Shown here piece by piece: positions 16,849 through 24,607 of a stretch of 37,013 nt of DNA. Each line of letters begins with the position of its first letter. The stretch's first letter is position 1. The translations under genes were made by a program, and so were the position numbers. Origin of the DNA: Armatimonadota bacterium (GTDB lineage Bacteria > Armatimonadota > Hebobacteria > GCA-020354555 > CP070648). The stretch spans positions 1-37,013 of the forward strand of contig DATLAK010000019.1 of assembly GCA_035527535.1 (NCBI GenBank). Direction: 5' to 3'. The notes beneath the pieces were generated by a model. It was not told the origin of the DNA. It saw only the letters and a list, made by a program, of their open reading frames with translations, and did no database searches.

Positions 16849-17103
16849 TCACCCCCCGGCGGAGAAGACCTCCACCCGGTACTCCTCGATGATGGGGTTG
16901 GCCAGCAGCTGCCGGCACATGTCCTCCACCTGGCGGCGGGCGGCGTCGGCGTCGGGGGCTTCGAGCGTGACTTCCACATGCTTGCCCATGCGCACGCCCT
17001 CCACCGTCTCAAACCCCAGGTTGTGCAGCGCCCGTTCAACCGTCGCTCCCTGGGCGTCGAGCACGGTCGGCTTGAGCGTTATCGTTACCTGCGCACGATA
17101 CAT
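16849..17103 (-). CDS. purS: Phosphoribosylformylglycinamidine synthase subunit PurS
   Basis: 84 residues, the standard size. It begins MYRAQVTITLKPTVLDAQGATVERAL, contains the diagnostic VEGVRMGKHVEVTLEA block, and ends in a helix plus NPIIEEYRVEV. PurS dimers bridge PurL and PurQ in the ammonia-channelling complex. Its presence agrees with the small-type PurL downstream. A GAGG ribosome site lies seven bases before the ATG. Confidence 0.97.
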   Translation of the reverse strand: MYRAQVTITLKPTVLDAQGATVERALHNLGFETVEGVRMGKHVEVTLEAPDADAARRQVEDMCRQLLANPIIEEYRVEVFSAGG

Positions 17104-17117
17104 TCGTATTCCTCATT

Positions 17118-17256
17118 CACCGCGGAGAGATCACGAGAAAACGTCCACAGATTTCACAGATTCCGCAGATTAGAATGAATGGTCGTTCTGAAATCTGTGT
17201 AATCTGTGAAATCGGTGGATGCTTGCCTCTGCGTCCTCTGTGTTCTCTGTGGTTGG
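17118..17256. repeat. purB-purS intercistronic long imperfect palindrome
   Basis: The core arms 17145-17175 (CCACAGATTTCACAGATT...) and 17188-17218 (...AATCTGTGAAATCGGTGG) are reverse complements over about 30 bases with a few mismatches and a 12-base loop. Outside them lies a second, weaker pair: CACCGCGGAGAGATCACGAG (17119-17138) against CCTCTGCGTCCTCTGTGTTC (17226-17245) plus TCTGTGG. In RNA it could form a long nested hairpin in the intercistronic region. Confidence 0.85.
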
Positions 17257-17266
17257 TCTCCCGCCC

Positions 17267-18595
17267 TCAAATCCCGAAGCGCGCGAATACCTGCTCCAGG
17301 TGCCGCAGGTGGCGGCGGTGGTCGAAGCAGGCCTCCAATTCCTCGGCGGACAGCGCGCCGGTAATCTCCGCGTCGGCGAACACCAGCTCCTTGAAGTTCG
17401 CTCCTTCGTCCCAGGCGCGGCGCGCGTGCCCCTGCACCAACTGATACGCCTGGTCCCGGTCATAACCTTTCCGCGTCAGCTCCAGCATCACCTGTTGCGA
17501 GCACACCATGCCCCCCAGCAGGTCGAGGTTCGCGGCCATGCGTTCCCCGTTCACTTGCAGCCCGGCCACCAGGTCGGCGAACTTGCGCAGCATGTAATCG
17601 AGCAGGATATTGGCGTCGGGCAGGGTGATGCGCTCCACCGAGCTGTTCGACAGGTCGCGCTCGTGCCAGGTGGCGATGTTCTCCAGCGCGGGGACGGTGT
17701 AAGACCGCATCAGCCGCGCCATCCCGGTCAGGCGCTCGGCGACGATGGGGTTGCGCTTATGGGGCATGGCCGACGACCCCCGCTGCCCGGCGCCGAAGGC
17801 CTCCTCGACCTCCAGCACCTCGGTGCGGGCGAGGTGGCGAATCTCGGTGGCGAACTGCTCGATGGAGCCCGCGATCACCGCCAGCGCGCACAGATACGCG
17901 GCGTGGCGGTCGCGCTGCACGATCTGGGTCGAGGCGCGCGCCGCCTGCAGGCCGAGCTTGGCGCAGACGTGTTGCTCCACCTGCGGGCTGATATTGGCAT
18001 AGGTGCCGACCGCGCCCGAGATCTTGCCCACGGCGACCTCGCCGCGCGCCTGCTCGAGGCGGCGCCGCGCGCGCTCGATGGCCCCCAGCCACACCGCGAG
18101 CTTGAAGCCGAAGGTGATGGGCTCGGCGTGCACGGCGTGGGTGCGCCCCATCATGATCGTCCACTTGTGCTCGCGCGCGCGTTCCAGCACCGCTTCATGC
18201 ACGCGCTCGAGGTCGGCCAGCAGCAGGTCCGCCGACTGCTTGAGCATGATCCCTAGCGCGGTATCCTCGACGTCATACGACGTCAGCCCCACGTGAAGGT
18301 ACTTCCCCTCGTCGCCCAGGCTCTCGCGCACGGAATGCACGAATGCCAGCAAGTCGTGGCGCAGGGGCTTGACGCCTGGCGGCGGCTCGCGGCCGGGGGT
18401 CTCGCCCTCGAGCTCGATGATGCGATCAACATCGAAGCGGGCGTGTTGGCGCATCCGGGCTGCGGCTTCCGCCGGGATCTCGCCCAACTGCGCCAGCGCC
18501 TCGGCGACCAGCAGCTCGACCTCCAGCCATGCCTGGAAGCGGTTCTCCGGCTCCCAGATGGCCCGCATTTCGGGGTATGAGTATCGTTCGATCAA
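17267..18595 (-). CDS. purB: Adenylosuccinate lyase
   Basis: 442 residues of the fumarase/aspartase superfamily. It cleaves fumarate from SAICAR and from adenylosuccinate, so serves both the IMP and AMP branches. It opens [14 protein letters not shown], has [11 protein letters not shown] (103-113), [14 protein letters not shown] (150-163, catalytic His) and the signature [11 protein letters not shown] (273-283) with the flexible-loop catalytic serine. Its start is a TTG at 18595, supported by AGGAG eight bases upstream and by the family's usual N-terminus. It is upstream of purS and separated from it by a long palindrome. Confidence 0.97.
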   Translation of the reverse strand: MIERYSYPEMRAIWEPENRFQAWLEVELLVAEALAQLGEIPAEAAARMRQHARFDVDRIIELEGETPGREPPPGVKPLRHDLLAFVHSVRESLGDEGKYLHVGLTSYDVEDTALGIMLKQSADLLLADLERVHEAVLERAREHKWTIMMGRTHAVHAEPITFGFKLAVWLGAIERARRRLEQARGEVAVGKISGAVGTYANISPQVEQHVCAKLGLQAARASTQIVQRDRHAAYLCALAVIAGSIEQFATEIRHLARTEVLEVEEAFGAGQRGSSAMPHKRNPIVAERLTGMARLMRSYTVPALENIATWHERDLSNSSVERITLPDANILLDYMLRKFADLVAGLQVNGERMAANLDLLGGMVCSQQVMLELTRKGYDRDQAYQLVQGHARRAWDEGANFKELVFADAEITGALSAEELEACFDHRRHLRHLEQVFARFGI

Positions 18596-18665
18596 GGCAG
18601 TGCTCCTATCAGGCGAGCGTGTAACACCCTCAATCCGTCCCCCCCCGTCGAATTGGATGAAGAGG

Positions 18666-18753
18666 TGTCATTTCGACGGAGCGAAGCGACCGAGAAATCC
18701 CCTACCGGGTGGATCTGGAGGCAGGGGATTCCTCGCTGGCGCTCGGAATGACA
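18666..18753. repeat. TGTCATT...GGAATGACA palindromic repeat
   Basis: The element opens TGTCATTTCGACGGAGCGAA and closes GCTCGGAATGACA; inside, AAATCCCCTACC faces GGCAGGGGATTCC. It thus forms a long imperfect hairpin between the minimal nucleotidyltransferase and purB. The same family is repeated at 34784-34904 and 34949-35063. Confidence 0.8.
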
Positions 18754-18774
18754 GCGACCCGGGCGTCGCGCCGG

Positions 18775-19077
18775 TCAGGACGCATAGATCACCTCGGCCG
18801 TGCGCAGGATCTCCCCCCGCCGAAAGGGATCCTTGAGGCCGCCCTCCGCGACCAGGTCCACCTTGCGCCCGAAGATCACCTGCAGCTCCTCGATCATGTC
18901 CACCCAATCATAGAGGCTCAGTCCGTGGTCCGGGGCGAACTCCACCAGTACGTCCACGTCGCTATCAGGGGCGAAGTCGTCGCGCAGCGCGGAGCCGAAA
19001 ACGGCGAGCTCTTTCACCCGCCATTTGCGACAGAATCCCGCGATGCGTTCTCGATCCAAGTCAACCGCTAGCGGCAT
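18775..19077 (-). CDS. Minimal nucleotidyltransferase (MNT/MntA-like)
   Basis: 100 residues, essentially a bare nucleotidyltransferase domain. AVFGSALRDDFAPDSDVDVLVEF gives the GS (28-29) and D-x-D (40-42) catalytic motif, and a third acidic residue lies in KVDLV. Such minimal proteins are usually paired with a HEPN gene as an antitoxin that AMPylates its partner. Here no HEPN gene follows; downstream is a palindromic repeat and purB, and upstream, after 15 bases, is purE. It may be an orphan antitoxin, a remnant, or a domesticated enzyme. The start is the ATG at 19077. Confidence 0.85.
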   Translation of the reverse strand: MPLAVDLDRERIAGFCRKWRVKELAVFGSALRDDFAPDSDVDVLVEFAPDHGLSLYDWVDMIEELQVIFGRKVDLVAEGGLKDPFRRGEILRTAEVIYAS

Positions 19078-19092
19078 CTTCGTCGCCTCACC

Positions 19093-19584
19093 TCACGCCT
19101 TTTGCATTATCCGCCGCGACGCCTCCGCCAGATCTTCCGCCATCTGGCGCTTGAGCGCGTCGAGGCGGGCGCGCAGGCGGGAGTCCTCGAGCGCGAGGAT
19201 CTGCGCCGCCAGCAGCGCCGCGTTGCGCGCGCCGTTGGTGGCTACCGTCGCCACCGGTACCCCCCGCGGCATTTGCACCGTCGCCAGCAGGGCGTCCATC
19301 CCACCCAGGTGCCCCGCCACCAGGGGCACGCCGATCACCGGCAGTGTGGTGTGCGCCGCGACCGCGCCCGCCAGGTGCGCCGCCATGCCCGCCCCGGCGA
19401 TGATGACCTTCAGTCCGGCGTCGCTCGCCCCGGCGGCGAAGCGGGCTACGACCTCCGGCGAGCGATGCGCCGACATGACGTGGGCCTCGCGCTCGATCCC
19501 CAGCTCGTCGAGGGTGCGCAGGGCGTCCTGCATGACCTCCAGGTCGGATTCACTGCCCATGATCACGGCCACCACTGCGGGCAT
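19093..19584 (-). CDS. purE: N5-carboxyaminoimidazole ribonucleotide mutase (class I PurE)
   Basis: 163 residues. It moves the carboxyl group of N5-CAIR to give CAIR. It has MGSESDLEVM (9-18), the catalytic-loop MSAHRSPE (37-44, His40), GAGMAAHLAGAVAAHTTLPVIGVP and the VATNGARNAALLAAQIL stretch, all of class I. The partner ATP-grasp enzyme PurK is not adjacent. An AGGAG site precedes the ATG. Confidence 0.96.
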   Translation of the reverse strand: MPAVVAVIMGSESDLEVMQDALRTLDELGIEREAHVMSAHRSPEVVARFAAGASDAGLKVIIAGAGMAAHLAGAVAAHTTLPVIGVPLVAGHLGGMDALLATVQMPRGVPVATVATNGARNAALLAAQILALEDSRLRARLDALKRQMAEDLAEASRRIMQKA

Positions 19585-19625
19585 GGAAGGCTCCTCTCAC
19601 ATGAAAACAAGAACGACATACTTGA

Positions 19626-19704
19626 ACCACTAAGACATTGAGTAAACGAAAGCCCTGGATCGGAGATCCGAGATGCCCCCTTCGTGTCTTTGTGCCTTGG
19701 TGGT
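19626..19704. repeat. prs-purE intercistronic inverted repeat
   Basis: ACCACTAAGACATTGAGTAA plus ACGAA (19626-19650) and TTCGTGTCTTTGTGCCTTGG plus TGGT (19681-19704) are imperfect reverse complements; between them is a smaller GGATC/GATCC palindrome. The right arm matches a repeat ('TTCGTGTCTTTGTG.CTTGGTGG') that I recall as widespread in environmental genomes. Confidence 0.8.
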
Positions 19705-19717
19705 AAGCAATCCCCGA

Positions 19718-20653
19718 TCACCCGAACAGCGCGCTGACCGACTCTCCCGTATGGATGCGCTTGATCGCCTCCGCGAACAGGGACGCCACCGACAGCACCG
19801 TCACCTTATCGTCGCGCTTCTCGGGCGGGACGTGCAGGGTGTTGGTGACGACCACCTCGCGGACATCCATGTCGCGGATGCGCTCGGGCGCCGGCCCCGA
19901 CAGCACGCCGTGGGTGGCGGCGGCGTAGATGTCGCCGACGTCGAAGCGGCGAATGGCCTTGACCGTCTCCGCCAGCGACCCCGCGGCCGCGATCTCGTCG
20001 TCGAAGATGATGACGTGCTTGCCCCGCACCTCTCCCACCACGCTGCGCACCTCCACGTCGAGGTCGCTGACGCGGCGTTTGTCCACGAAGGCGAGGGGGA
20101 GGTTGAGGCGCTGCGCGTAGGCGCCGGCGCGCTTGGCGCTGCCGGCGTCGGCGGCCAGCGCCACGAAATCCGAGAGCTCGAGCTTGGCGGCGAAGTGGTC
20201 GCACAGGATGGGGGTGGCGGCGAGATGGTCGCAGGGGACGCTGAAGAACCCCTGCACCTGCGCCGAGTGCAGGGTCATGGTCAGCACGCGGTTGGCGCCC
20301 GCGCGCACGATGACATCGGCCAGCAGGCGCGCGGCGATGGAGATGCGCGGCATGTCCTTCTTGTCGGAGCGGGCGTAGGAGTAGTAGGGAATGACGGCGG
20401 TGATGCGCGCGGCCGACGCGGAGCGCAAGGTGTCCAGCAAGAGCAGCAGCTCGACGATGCTGGTCGGCGTCTGCACCGGCTGCACGACGAAGACGTCGCG
20501 CTCGCGCACGTTGTCGCCGATCTGCACGAAAAGGTTATCATTGCTGAAGGTGGAGATGGTGGCGTCACCCAGCGGCACGCCCAGGTGCGCGCAGATCTCC
20601 CCCGCGAGCTGGGGATTGGAGGTGCCCGAGAATACCTTCAGACGATCGTTCAC
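19718..20653 (-). CDS. prs: Ribose-phosphate pyrophosphokinase (PRPP synthetase)
   Basis: 311 residues from a GTG at 20653, which gives the standard N-terminus (NDRLKVFSGTSNPQLA). It makes PRPP from ribose 5-phosphate and ATP, the substrate of PurF. Motifs: FSNDNLFVQIGDNVRERDVFVVQP, YYSYARSDKKDMPR, TLHSAQVQGFF, and the PRPP loop as IIFDDEIAAAGSLAETVKAI. The loop is often DDxxxTGGT, so this variant is slightly unusual but seen in related branches. The purD stop is two bases before the start, so prs is translated right after purD. Placing prs within a purine operon ties precursor supply to pathway expression. Confidence 0.95.
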   Translation of the reverse strand: MNDRLKVFSGTSNPQLAGEICAHLGVPLGDATISTFSNDNLFVQIGDNVRERDVFVVQPVQTPTSIVELLLLLDTLRSASAARITAVIPYYSYARSDKKDMPRISIAARLLADVIVRAGANRVLTMTLHSAQVQGFFSVPCDHLAATPILCDHFAAKLELSDFVALAADAGSAKRAGAYAQRLNLPLAFVDKRRVSDLDVEVRSVVGEVRGKHVIIFDDEIAAAGSLAETVKAIRRFDVGDIYAAATHGVLSGPAPERIRDMDVREVVVTNTLHVPPEKRDDKVTVLSVASLFAEAIKRIHTGESVSALFG

Positions 20654-20655
20654 GG

Positions 20656-21936
20656 TTACCCGCCCGCCGCCGCCAGCGCCTTGCGACCGATGTCGCGGCG
20701 ATAGTGGGCGCCCTCGAAGTGAATGGCCGCCACCCCCTGGTACGCGGTCTCGATCGCCGCCGGCAGCGTATCCCCCCGGCCGGTCACCCCCAGCACCCGC
20801 CCGCCGTCGGTCCGCCACTGGTCGCCCTCGCGCCGCGTGGCGGCGTGGAATACCGTCACGCCGGGAATAGCTTCGGCATGATCCAGATCGGTGATCCCCC
20901 GGCCCTTTTCGTAGATGCCGGGGTAGCCGCCTGACGCCATCACCACGCACACCGCCGCCCGCGACGACCATTCGCACGCCACCCGGTCGAGGTGCCCCTC
21001 CACCGCGGCTTCCAGCACCTCGACCAGGTCCGCCTCCATCCGCGGCAGCACCACCTGCGTCTCCGGGTCGCCGAAGCGGCAGTTGAACTCCAGCGCCTGC
21101 AGGCCGCACTCGGTCATCATCAACCCGCCGTAGAGCACACCCGAATAGGGGCAGCCCTCCGCCGCCATGGCGCGCAGGGTCGGCCGCATGATCCGCTCCA
21201 GCGCCTCCTGGAAGAGGGCGTCGTCCATCGCCGGCACCGGCGAGTAGCAGCCCATACCGCCGGTGTTGGGCCCCTGGTCGTCATCGAAGATGGGTTTATG
21301 ATCCTGGGCGGCGGCCATGGGCACGAGATGTTCCCCGTCGGCGAAGGCCATGACCGAGACCTCCTGGCCGCTCAGGCATTGCTCGATGATGACGCGCTCC
21401 CCGGCGTCGCCGAAGGCGCGCTCGACCATCATCGCGTGCAGGGCCGCGCCGGCGTCATCCGACGTCCGCGCCACCGTCACGCCCTTACCCGCCGCCAGGC
21501 CGTCGGCCTTGACGACGACGGGCGGCTCCAGGGTGCGCAGGTGGTCGCGGGCGCGCTGGTAGTTATCGAACACGACGAAGGAGGCCGTGGGGACGCCGTG
21601 GCGCGCCATCAGTGTCTTGGCGAAGACTTTGCTGCCCTCGAGCGCCGCAGCCCCTTTGCTGGGGCCGAAGATGCGCAGGCCGCGGCGGCGAAACTCGTCG
21701 GCGATCCCCGCGACCAGCGGCGCCTCGGGACCGACCACCGTCAGATCCACCGACTCCCGCTGCGCGAAATCGGCCAGGGCTGAGACCTCCGTCGCGGCAA
21801 TGGGCACGCATTCCGCTTGTTGCGCGATGCCCGCGTTGCCCGGCGCGCAGTAGATTCTCTTCACCCGCGGGCTCTGCGCGATCTTCCACACCAGGGCGTG
21901 CTCGCGCCCGCCGGAGCCGACCACCAGGACCTTCAA
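20656..21936 (-). CDS. purD: Phosphoribosylamine-glycine ligase (GAR synthetase)
   Basis: 426 residues of ATP-grasp type. It joins glycine to phosphoribosylamine, step two of the pathway. It opens MKVLVVGSGGREHALVWKI, with YCAPGNAGIAQ, GPEAPLVAGIADEF, PSKGAAALEGSK, VVKADGLAAGKGV, IIEQCLSGQEVSVMAFADG, PNTGGMGCYSPVP and FNCRFGDPETQVVLPRM. The start is a TTG at 21936 with GGAGG six bases before it. The downstream prs gene begins two bases after its stop. Confidence 0.97.
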   Translation of the reverse strand: MKVLVVGSGGREHALVWKIAQSPRVKRIYCAPGNAGIAQQAECVPIAATEVSALADFAQRESVDLTVVGPEAPLVAGIADEFRRRGLRIFGPSKGAAALEGSKVFAKTLMARHGVPTASFVVFDNYQRARDHLRTLEPPVVVKADGLAAGKGVTVARTSDDAGAALHAMMVERAFGDAGERVIIEQCLSGQEVSVMAFADGEHLVPMAAAQDHKPIFDDDQGPNTGGMGCYSPVPAMDDALFQEALERIMRPTLRAMAAEGCPYSGVLYGGLMMTECGLQALEFNCRFGDPETQVVLPRMEADLVEVLEAAVEGHLDRVACEWSSRAAVCVVMASGGYPGIYEKGRGITDLDHAEAIPGVTVFHAATRREGDQWRTDGGRVLGVTGRGDTLPAAIETAYQGVAAIHFEGAHYRRDIGRKALAAAGG

Positions 21937-22010
21937 TCACGGCCTCCGTTCGCCCGAGATGCCTCCCGCGCCGTGCGTCGGGAGGGTGAGGCGGCACCGC
22001 GACCGCGCCG

Positions 22011-22406
22011 CTACCCCTCGCCGCCGGGAGTGGAATCCGCGGGCGGCCCGGCGGCGTCCGCGGTCTTGCCTTGCTCTGCGTTGCGCCGCTGGAGCTGCTC
22101 CAGGTAGGCCCACATCTCCGCCTCCAGCCCCTTGCGGCGTTCCCGGATGAGGCGCATCTGCGCCAGCGTCTGCGCCACCGCGAGGCAGCACGCGCCGACG
22201 AAGAGGAGCCCGGTGATCACCCACAACAGCAGCTTGACCCGGCCGAGTTCGGGTGCGGACACCAGCATGTTGGCGGCGAGGCTCATGAACGACAGCCCGA
22301 GCAGGCCGAGGTAGATGCGCTCGCGGAAGGCCTTGAAGAAGCCGATCACAAAGCACAGGCCGAGAAGCCCGGTGACCGCGGCGGCCGCGGTGCGAAAGTA
22401 GTCCAC
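22011..22406 (-). CDS. Small membrane protein of unknown function
   Basis: 131 residues from a GTG at 22406, chosen because GGGAGG lies eight bases upstream. Hydrophobic stretches near residues 6-20, 30-48 and 58-80 suggest three membrane helices (AAVTGLLGLCFVIGFF; IYLGLLGLSFMSLAANMLV; VKLLLWVITGLLFVGACCLAVAQ). A charged helical tail follows (LIRERRKGLEAEMWAYLEQLQRRNAEQ) and ends in a Pro/Gly-rich end. I do not recognise a family. It lies between dnaB and purD in the same direction and is probably cotranscribed. Confidence 0.65.
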   Translation of the reverse strand: MDYFRTAAAAVTGLLGLCFVIGFFKAFRERIYLGLLGLSFMSLAANMLVSAPELGRVKLLLWVITGLLFVGACCLAVAQTLAQMRLIRERRKGLEAEMWAYLEQLQRRNAEQGKTADAAGPPADSTPGGEG

Positions 22407-22461
22407 GGTGGTCGCCTCCCGTGTATGAACGGCGCCGGCGCCGGCGGGCCGCGCGCGGCGG

Positions 22462-23880
22462 CTACTCCACGACGTGCAGCTCCTCCAGCGGCCGGAAGCG
22501 GATATACTGCCCGAGCCAGGCGAGGCGGGCGACGCCGACCGGGCCGTTGCGCTGCTTGGCGATGATGATCTCGGTGATTCTCTGGTCGCCCACGCTGTAG
22601 TCGGGATTGGCGCGCTTGATCTCTTCCTCGCCGTAGTAGCCGGGACGATAGATGAAGGCGACGACATCGGCCTCGGCCTCGATGGAGCCGCTCTCCCGCA
22701 GGTCCGACAGCAGCGGCCGCCGCGGCGAGCGCAGCTCCACCGCACGGCTGAGCTGGCTCAACGCCAGCACCGGCACCCGCAGCTCGCGCGCCAGGGTCTT
22801 GAGGCCGCGCGCGATCTGGGAGATCTCCTGGGTGCGGTTCTCATAGCGGGCGTGGCCGTGCATGAGCTGCAGGTAATCCACGATGATCAGCCCCAGCCCG
22901 CCCAATTCCGCCTGCAGGCGGCGCGCCTTGCCGCGCATCTCCAGGATGTTCAGGCTCGCCGAGTCGTCAATGTAGATGGGGGCGTGATAAAGGGTCTCGG
23001 TCCACTTGACCAGCCTGTCCCCCACCGTCTCTCCGGTGTCGCGATTCACTACCTCATCGAGGTCGATGTCCGCTTGGCGGATGCGCTGCTGGTCCACTAA
23101 CGCCTCCGAGCACAGGATGCGCAGAGCGAGCTGCTCCTTGGCCATCTCCAGGCTGAAGATGGCCACCGGCAGCTTCTGGCGCAGCGCGACGCGGGTGGCG
23201 ACGTTGAGGGCGAAGGCGGTCTTGCCCATCGAGGGGCGCGCGGCCAGGATCACCAGGTCCGACGGCTGCAAGCCCGAGGTGAACTTGTCCACCTCGTCGA
23301 AGCCGGTGGGCAGGCCGGTGGCGGGCGCGCCCGACTGGCTGATGCGCTCGATGCGATCGTAGGTCTCGCTCAGCAGCGGCTTGAGCGAGGTGAAGGCGCC
23401 GGCGACGGTGCGCTCGCCGGCGGCGAAGACCATGCTCTCGCACTCGTCCACCAGTTGGGGGACGTTGTCGCTGTCGTCGTAGCAGCGGGAGAGGATGCGA
23501 CTGGCGGCGCCGATCATGTCGCGCAGGATGGCCTTGTCGCGCACGATGTTGGCGTAGCGCTCGGCGCTGGCGGCGGTGGGCACCGCGTCAAGCAGATGCG
23601 CCAGGTAGGCCTGGCCGCCGGCCTGGTCGAGCAGGCCGCGCACCTGCAGGCGCTCGGCGAGGGTGACCACGTCCACCCCTTGCCCCTCGTTGAAGAGGTC
23701 GGCGATGGCGTTGAAGATGTTGCGGTGAGCGTCGGTGTAGAAGTCGCCGGCCCCGACGATGCTCACCACCCGGGCTGCGGCATCGCGCTCCAGGAGCATG
23801 GCGCCCAGCGTGGCCTGTTCGGCCTCCTCGCTGCGTGGCGGCACGCGCTCCAGGACCGCGCGGTCGGCTGTGCGATCCAT
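22462..23880 (-). CDS. dnaB: Replicative DNA helicase DnaB
   Basis: 472 residues. The N-terminal domain (about 15-120, PRSEEAEQATLGAML) is followed by a RecA-like ATPase. Walker A is ARPSMGKTAFALN, Walker B is LIIVDYLQLM, the sensor-like segment is LALSQLSRAVE, and the SDLRESGSIEAEADVVAF and IIAKQRNGPVG motifs follow. It is the hexameric helicase that unwinds DNA at the replication fork. GAGGAA precedes the ATG. It follows rplI, the arrangement common in many bacteria (rpsF-ssb-rpsR-rplI-dnaB), although rpsF, ssb and rpsR are absent here. No intein is seen. Confidence 0.97.
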   Translation of the reverse strand: MDRTADRAVLERVPPRSEEAEQATLGAMLLERDAAARVVSIVGAGDFYTDAHRNIFNAIADLFNEGQGVDVVTLAERLQVRGLLDQAGGQAYLAHLLDAVPTAASAERYANIVRDKAILRDMIGAASRILSRCYDDSDNVPQLVDECESMVFAAGERTVAGAFTSLKPLLSETYDRIERISQSGAPATGLPTGFDEVDKFTSGLQPSDLVILAARPSMGKTAFALNVATRVALRQKLPVAIFSLEMAKEQLALRILCSEALVDQQRIRQADIDLDEVVNRDTGETVGDRLVKWTETLYHAPIYIDDSASLNILEMRGKARRLQAELGGLGLIIVDYLQLMHGHARYENRTQEISQIARGLKTLARELRVPVLALSQLSRAVELRSPRRPLLSDLRESGSIEAEADVVAFIYRPGYYGEEEIKRANPDYSVGDQRITEIIIAKQRNGPVGVARLAWLGQYIRFRPLEELHVVE

Positions 23881-23982
23881 GTCACGTTTCCTCGTGCTGC
23901 GCCGTTAACGGCTCGCGATCCCGCCGGCGCCGCTGGCGATTGGCGCACCCCGCCGGCCGCCCCCAGCGGGCCTCTCGGGGCA

Positions 23983-24582
23983 TCAAGCCGCGGCTGCTTC
24001 CGGTGCCCCGGCGGGCGGGGGCTCGTCCGCCCCCGGTTCCTCGCGCGCCTCCGCTGGCGCGTCTGCGCCGGGCGCGACCGGCGCCGCTGCGGGCGCCGAT
24101 GCTTCGTCCGCCCGTTCTTCCGGCTTGGAGGGTGCGGCCTCGGCGACCACCACCACCGGCAGCGACACCTGGACATCGCGGTGAAGCTGCACCTTCACCG
24201 TGTGCTCCCCCAAGACCTTGATCGGCTCGGGGATCTCGATCTTGCGCTTGTCCACTTCCATGTCGAAGGCGCGCTTCAGCTCGGCGGCGATGTCGGCGCT
24301 GGTGATTGAGCCGTAGAGACGGCCCGCCTCGCCCGCGCGGGCGGCAATGGTGATGGGGACGGCGCTGATGCGCGCGCCCACGGCCTCGGCGCCCTGCGCC
24401 AGCTTCTTCTGGCGCGCCTCGATGGTGCGCCGGTGGTGCTCGAGCTGCTTGACGTTGCCGGTGGTCGCCTGCACCGCGAGTTTGCGCGGCAGCAGGTAGT
24501 TGCGAGCGTAGCCGGTGGCGACCTCAACCACCCGGCCGGGCGCACCCAGGCTCGGCACTTCTTCGGTCAGGATTACCTTCAT
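23983..24582 (-). CDS. rplI: 50S ribosomal protein L9 with long C-terminal tail
   Basis: 199 residues from the second of two adjacent ATGs (24582), which fits the GGGAGG site better. The first 149 or so residues are L9: MKVILTEEVPSLGAPGRVVEVATGYARNYLLPRKLA, a long connecting helix, then GRLYGSITSADIAAELK and VKVQLHRDVQVSLPVVV. About 50 extra residues of Ala, Pro and Glu follow, in place of the usual end near 150. The tail has no visible fold and is probably disordered. L9 stabilises the L1 stalk region and helps reading-frame maintenance. dnaB follows after about 100 bases. Confidence 0.95.
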   Translation of the reverse strand: MKVILTEEVPSLGAPGRVVEVATGYARNYLLPRKLAVQATTGNVKQLEHHRRTIEARQKKLAQGAEAVGARISAVPITIAARAGEAGRLYGSITSADIAAELKRAFDMEVDKRKIEIPEPIKVLGEHTVKVQLHRDVQVSLPVVVVAEAAPSKPEERADEASAPAAAPVAPGADAPAEAREEPGADEPPPAGAPEAAAA

Positions 24583-24607
24583 CATTCCTCCCTCGCCGCC
24601 GCCGACC

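Noticed and set aside
13530-17218. Recurring CTGTG/CTGCG units considered as a CRISPR array
   Set aside because: Units are about 10 bases, imperfect, without regular unique spacers, and no cas genes are near.
22000-22030. A purine riboswitch or PurR-like operator before purD
   Set aside because: No recognisable aptamer core or conserved operator was found; only short GC-rich hairpins are present.
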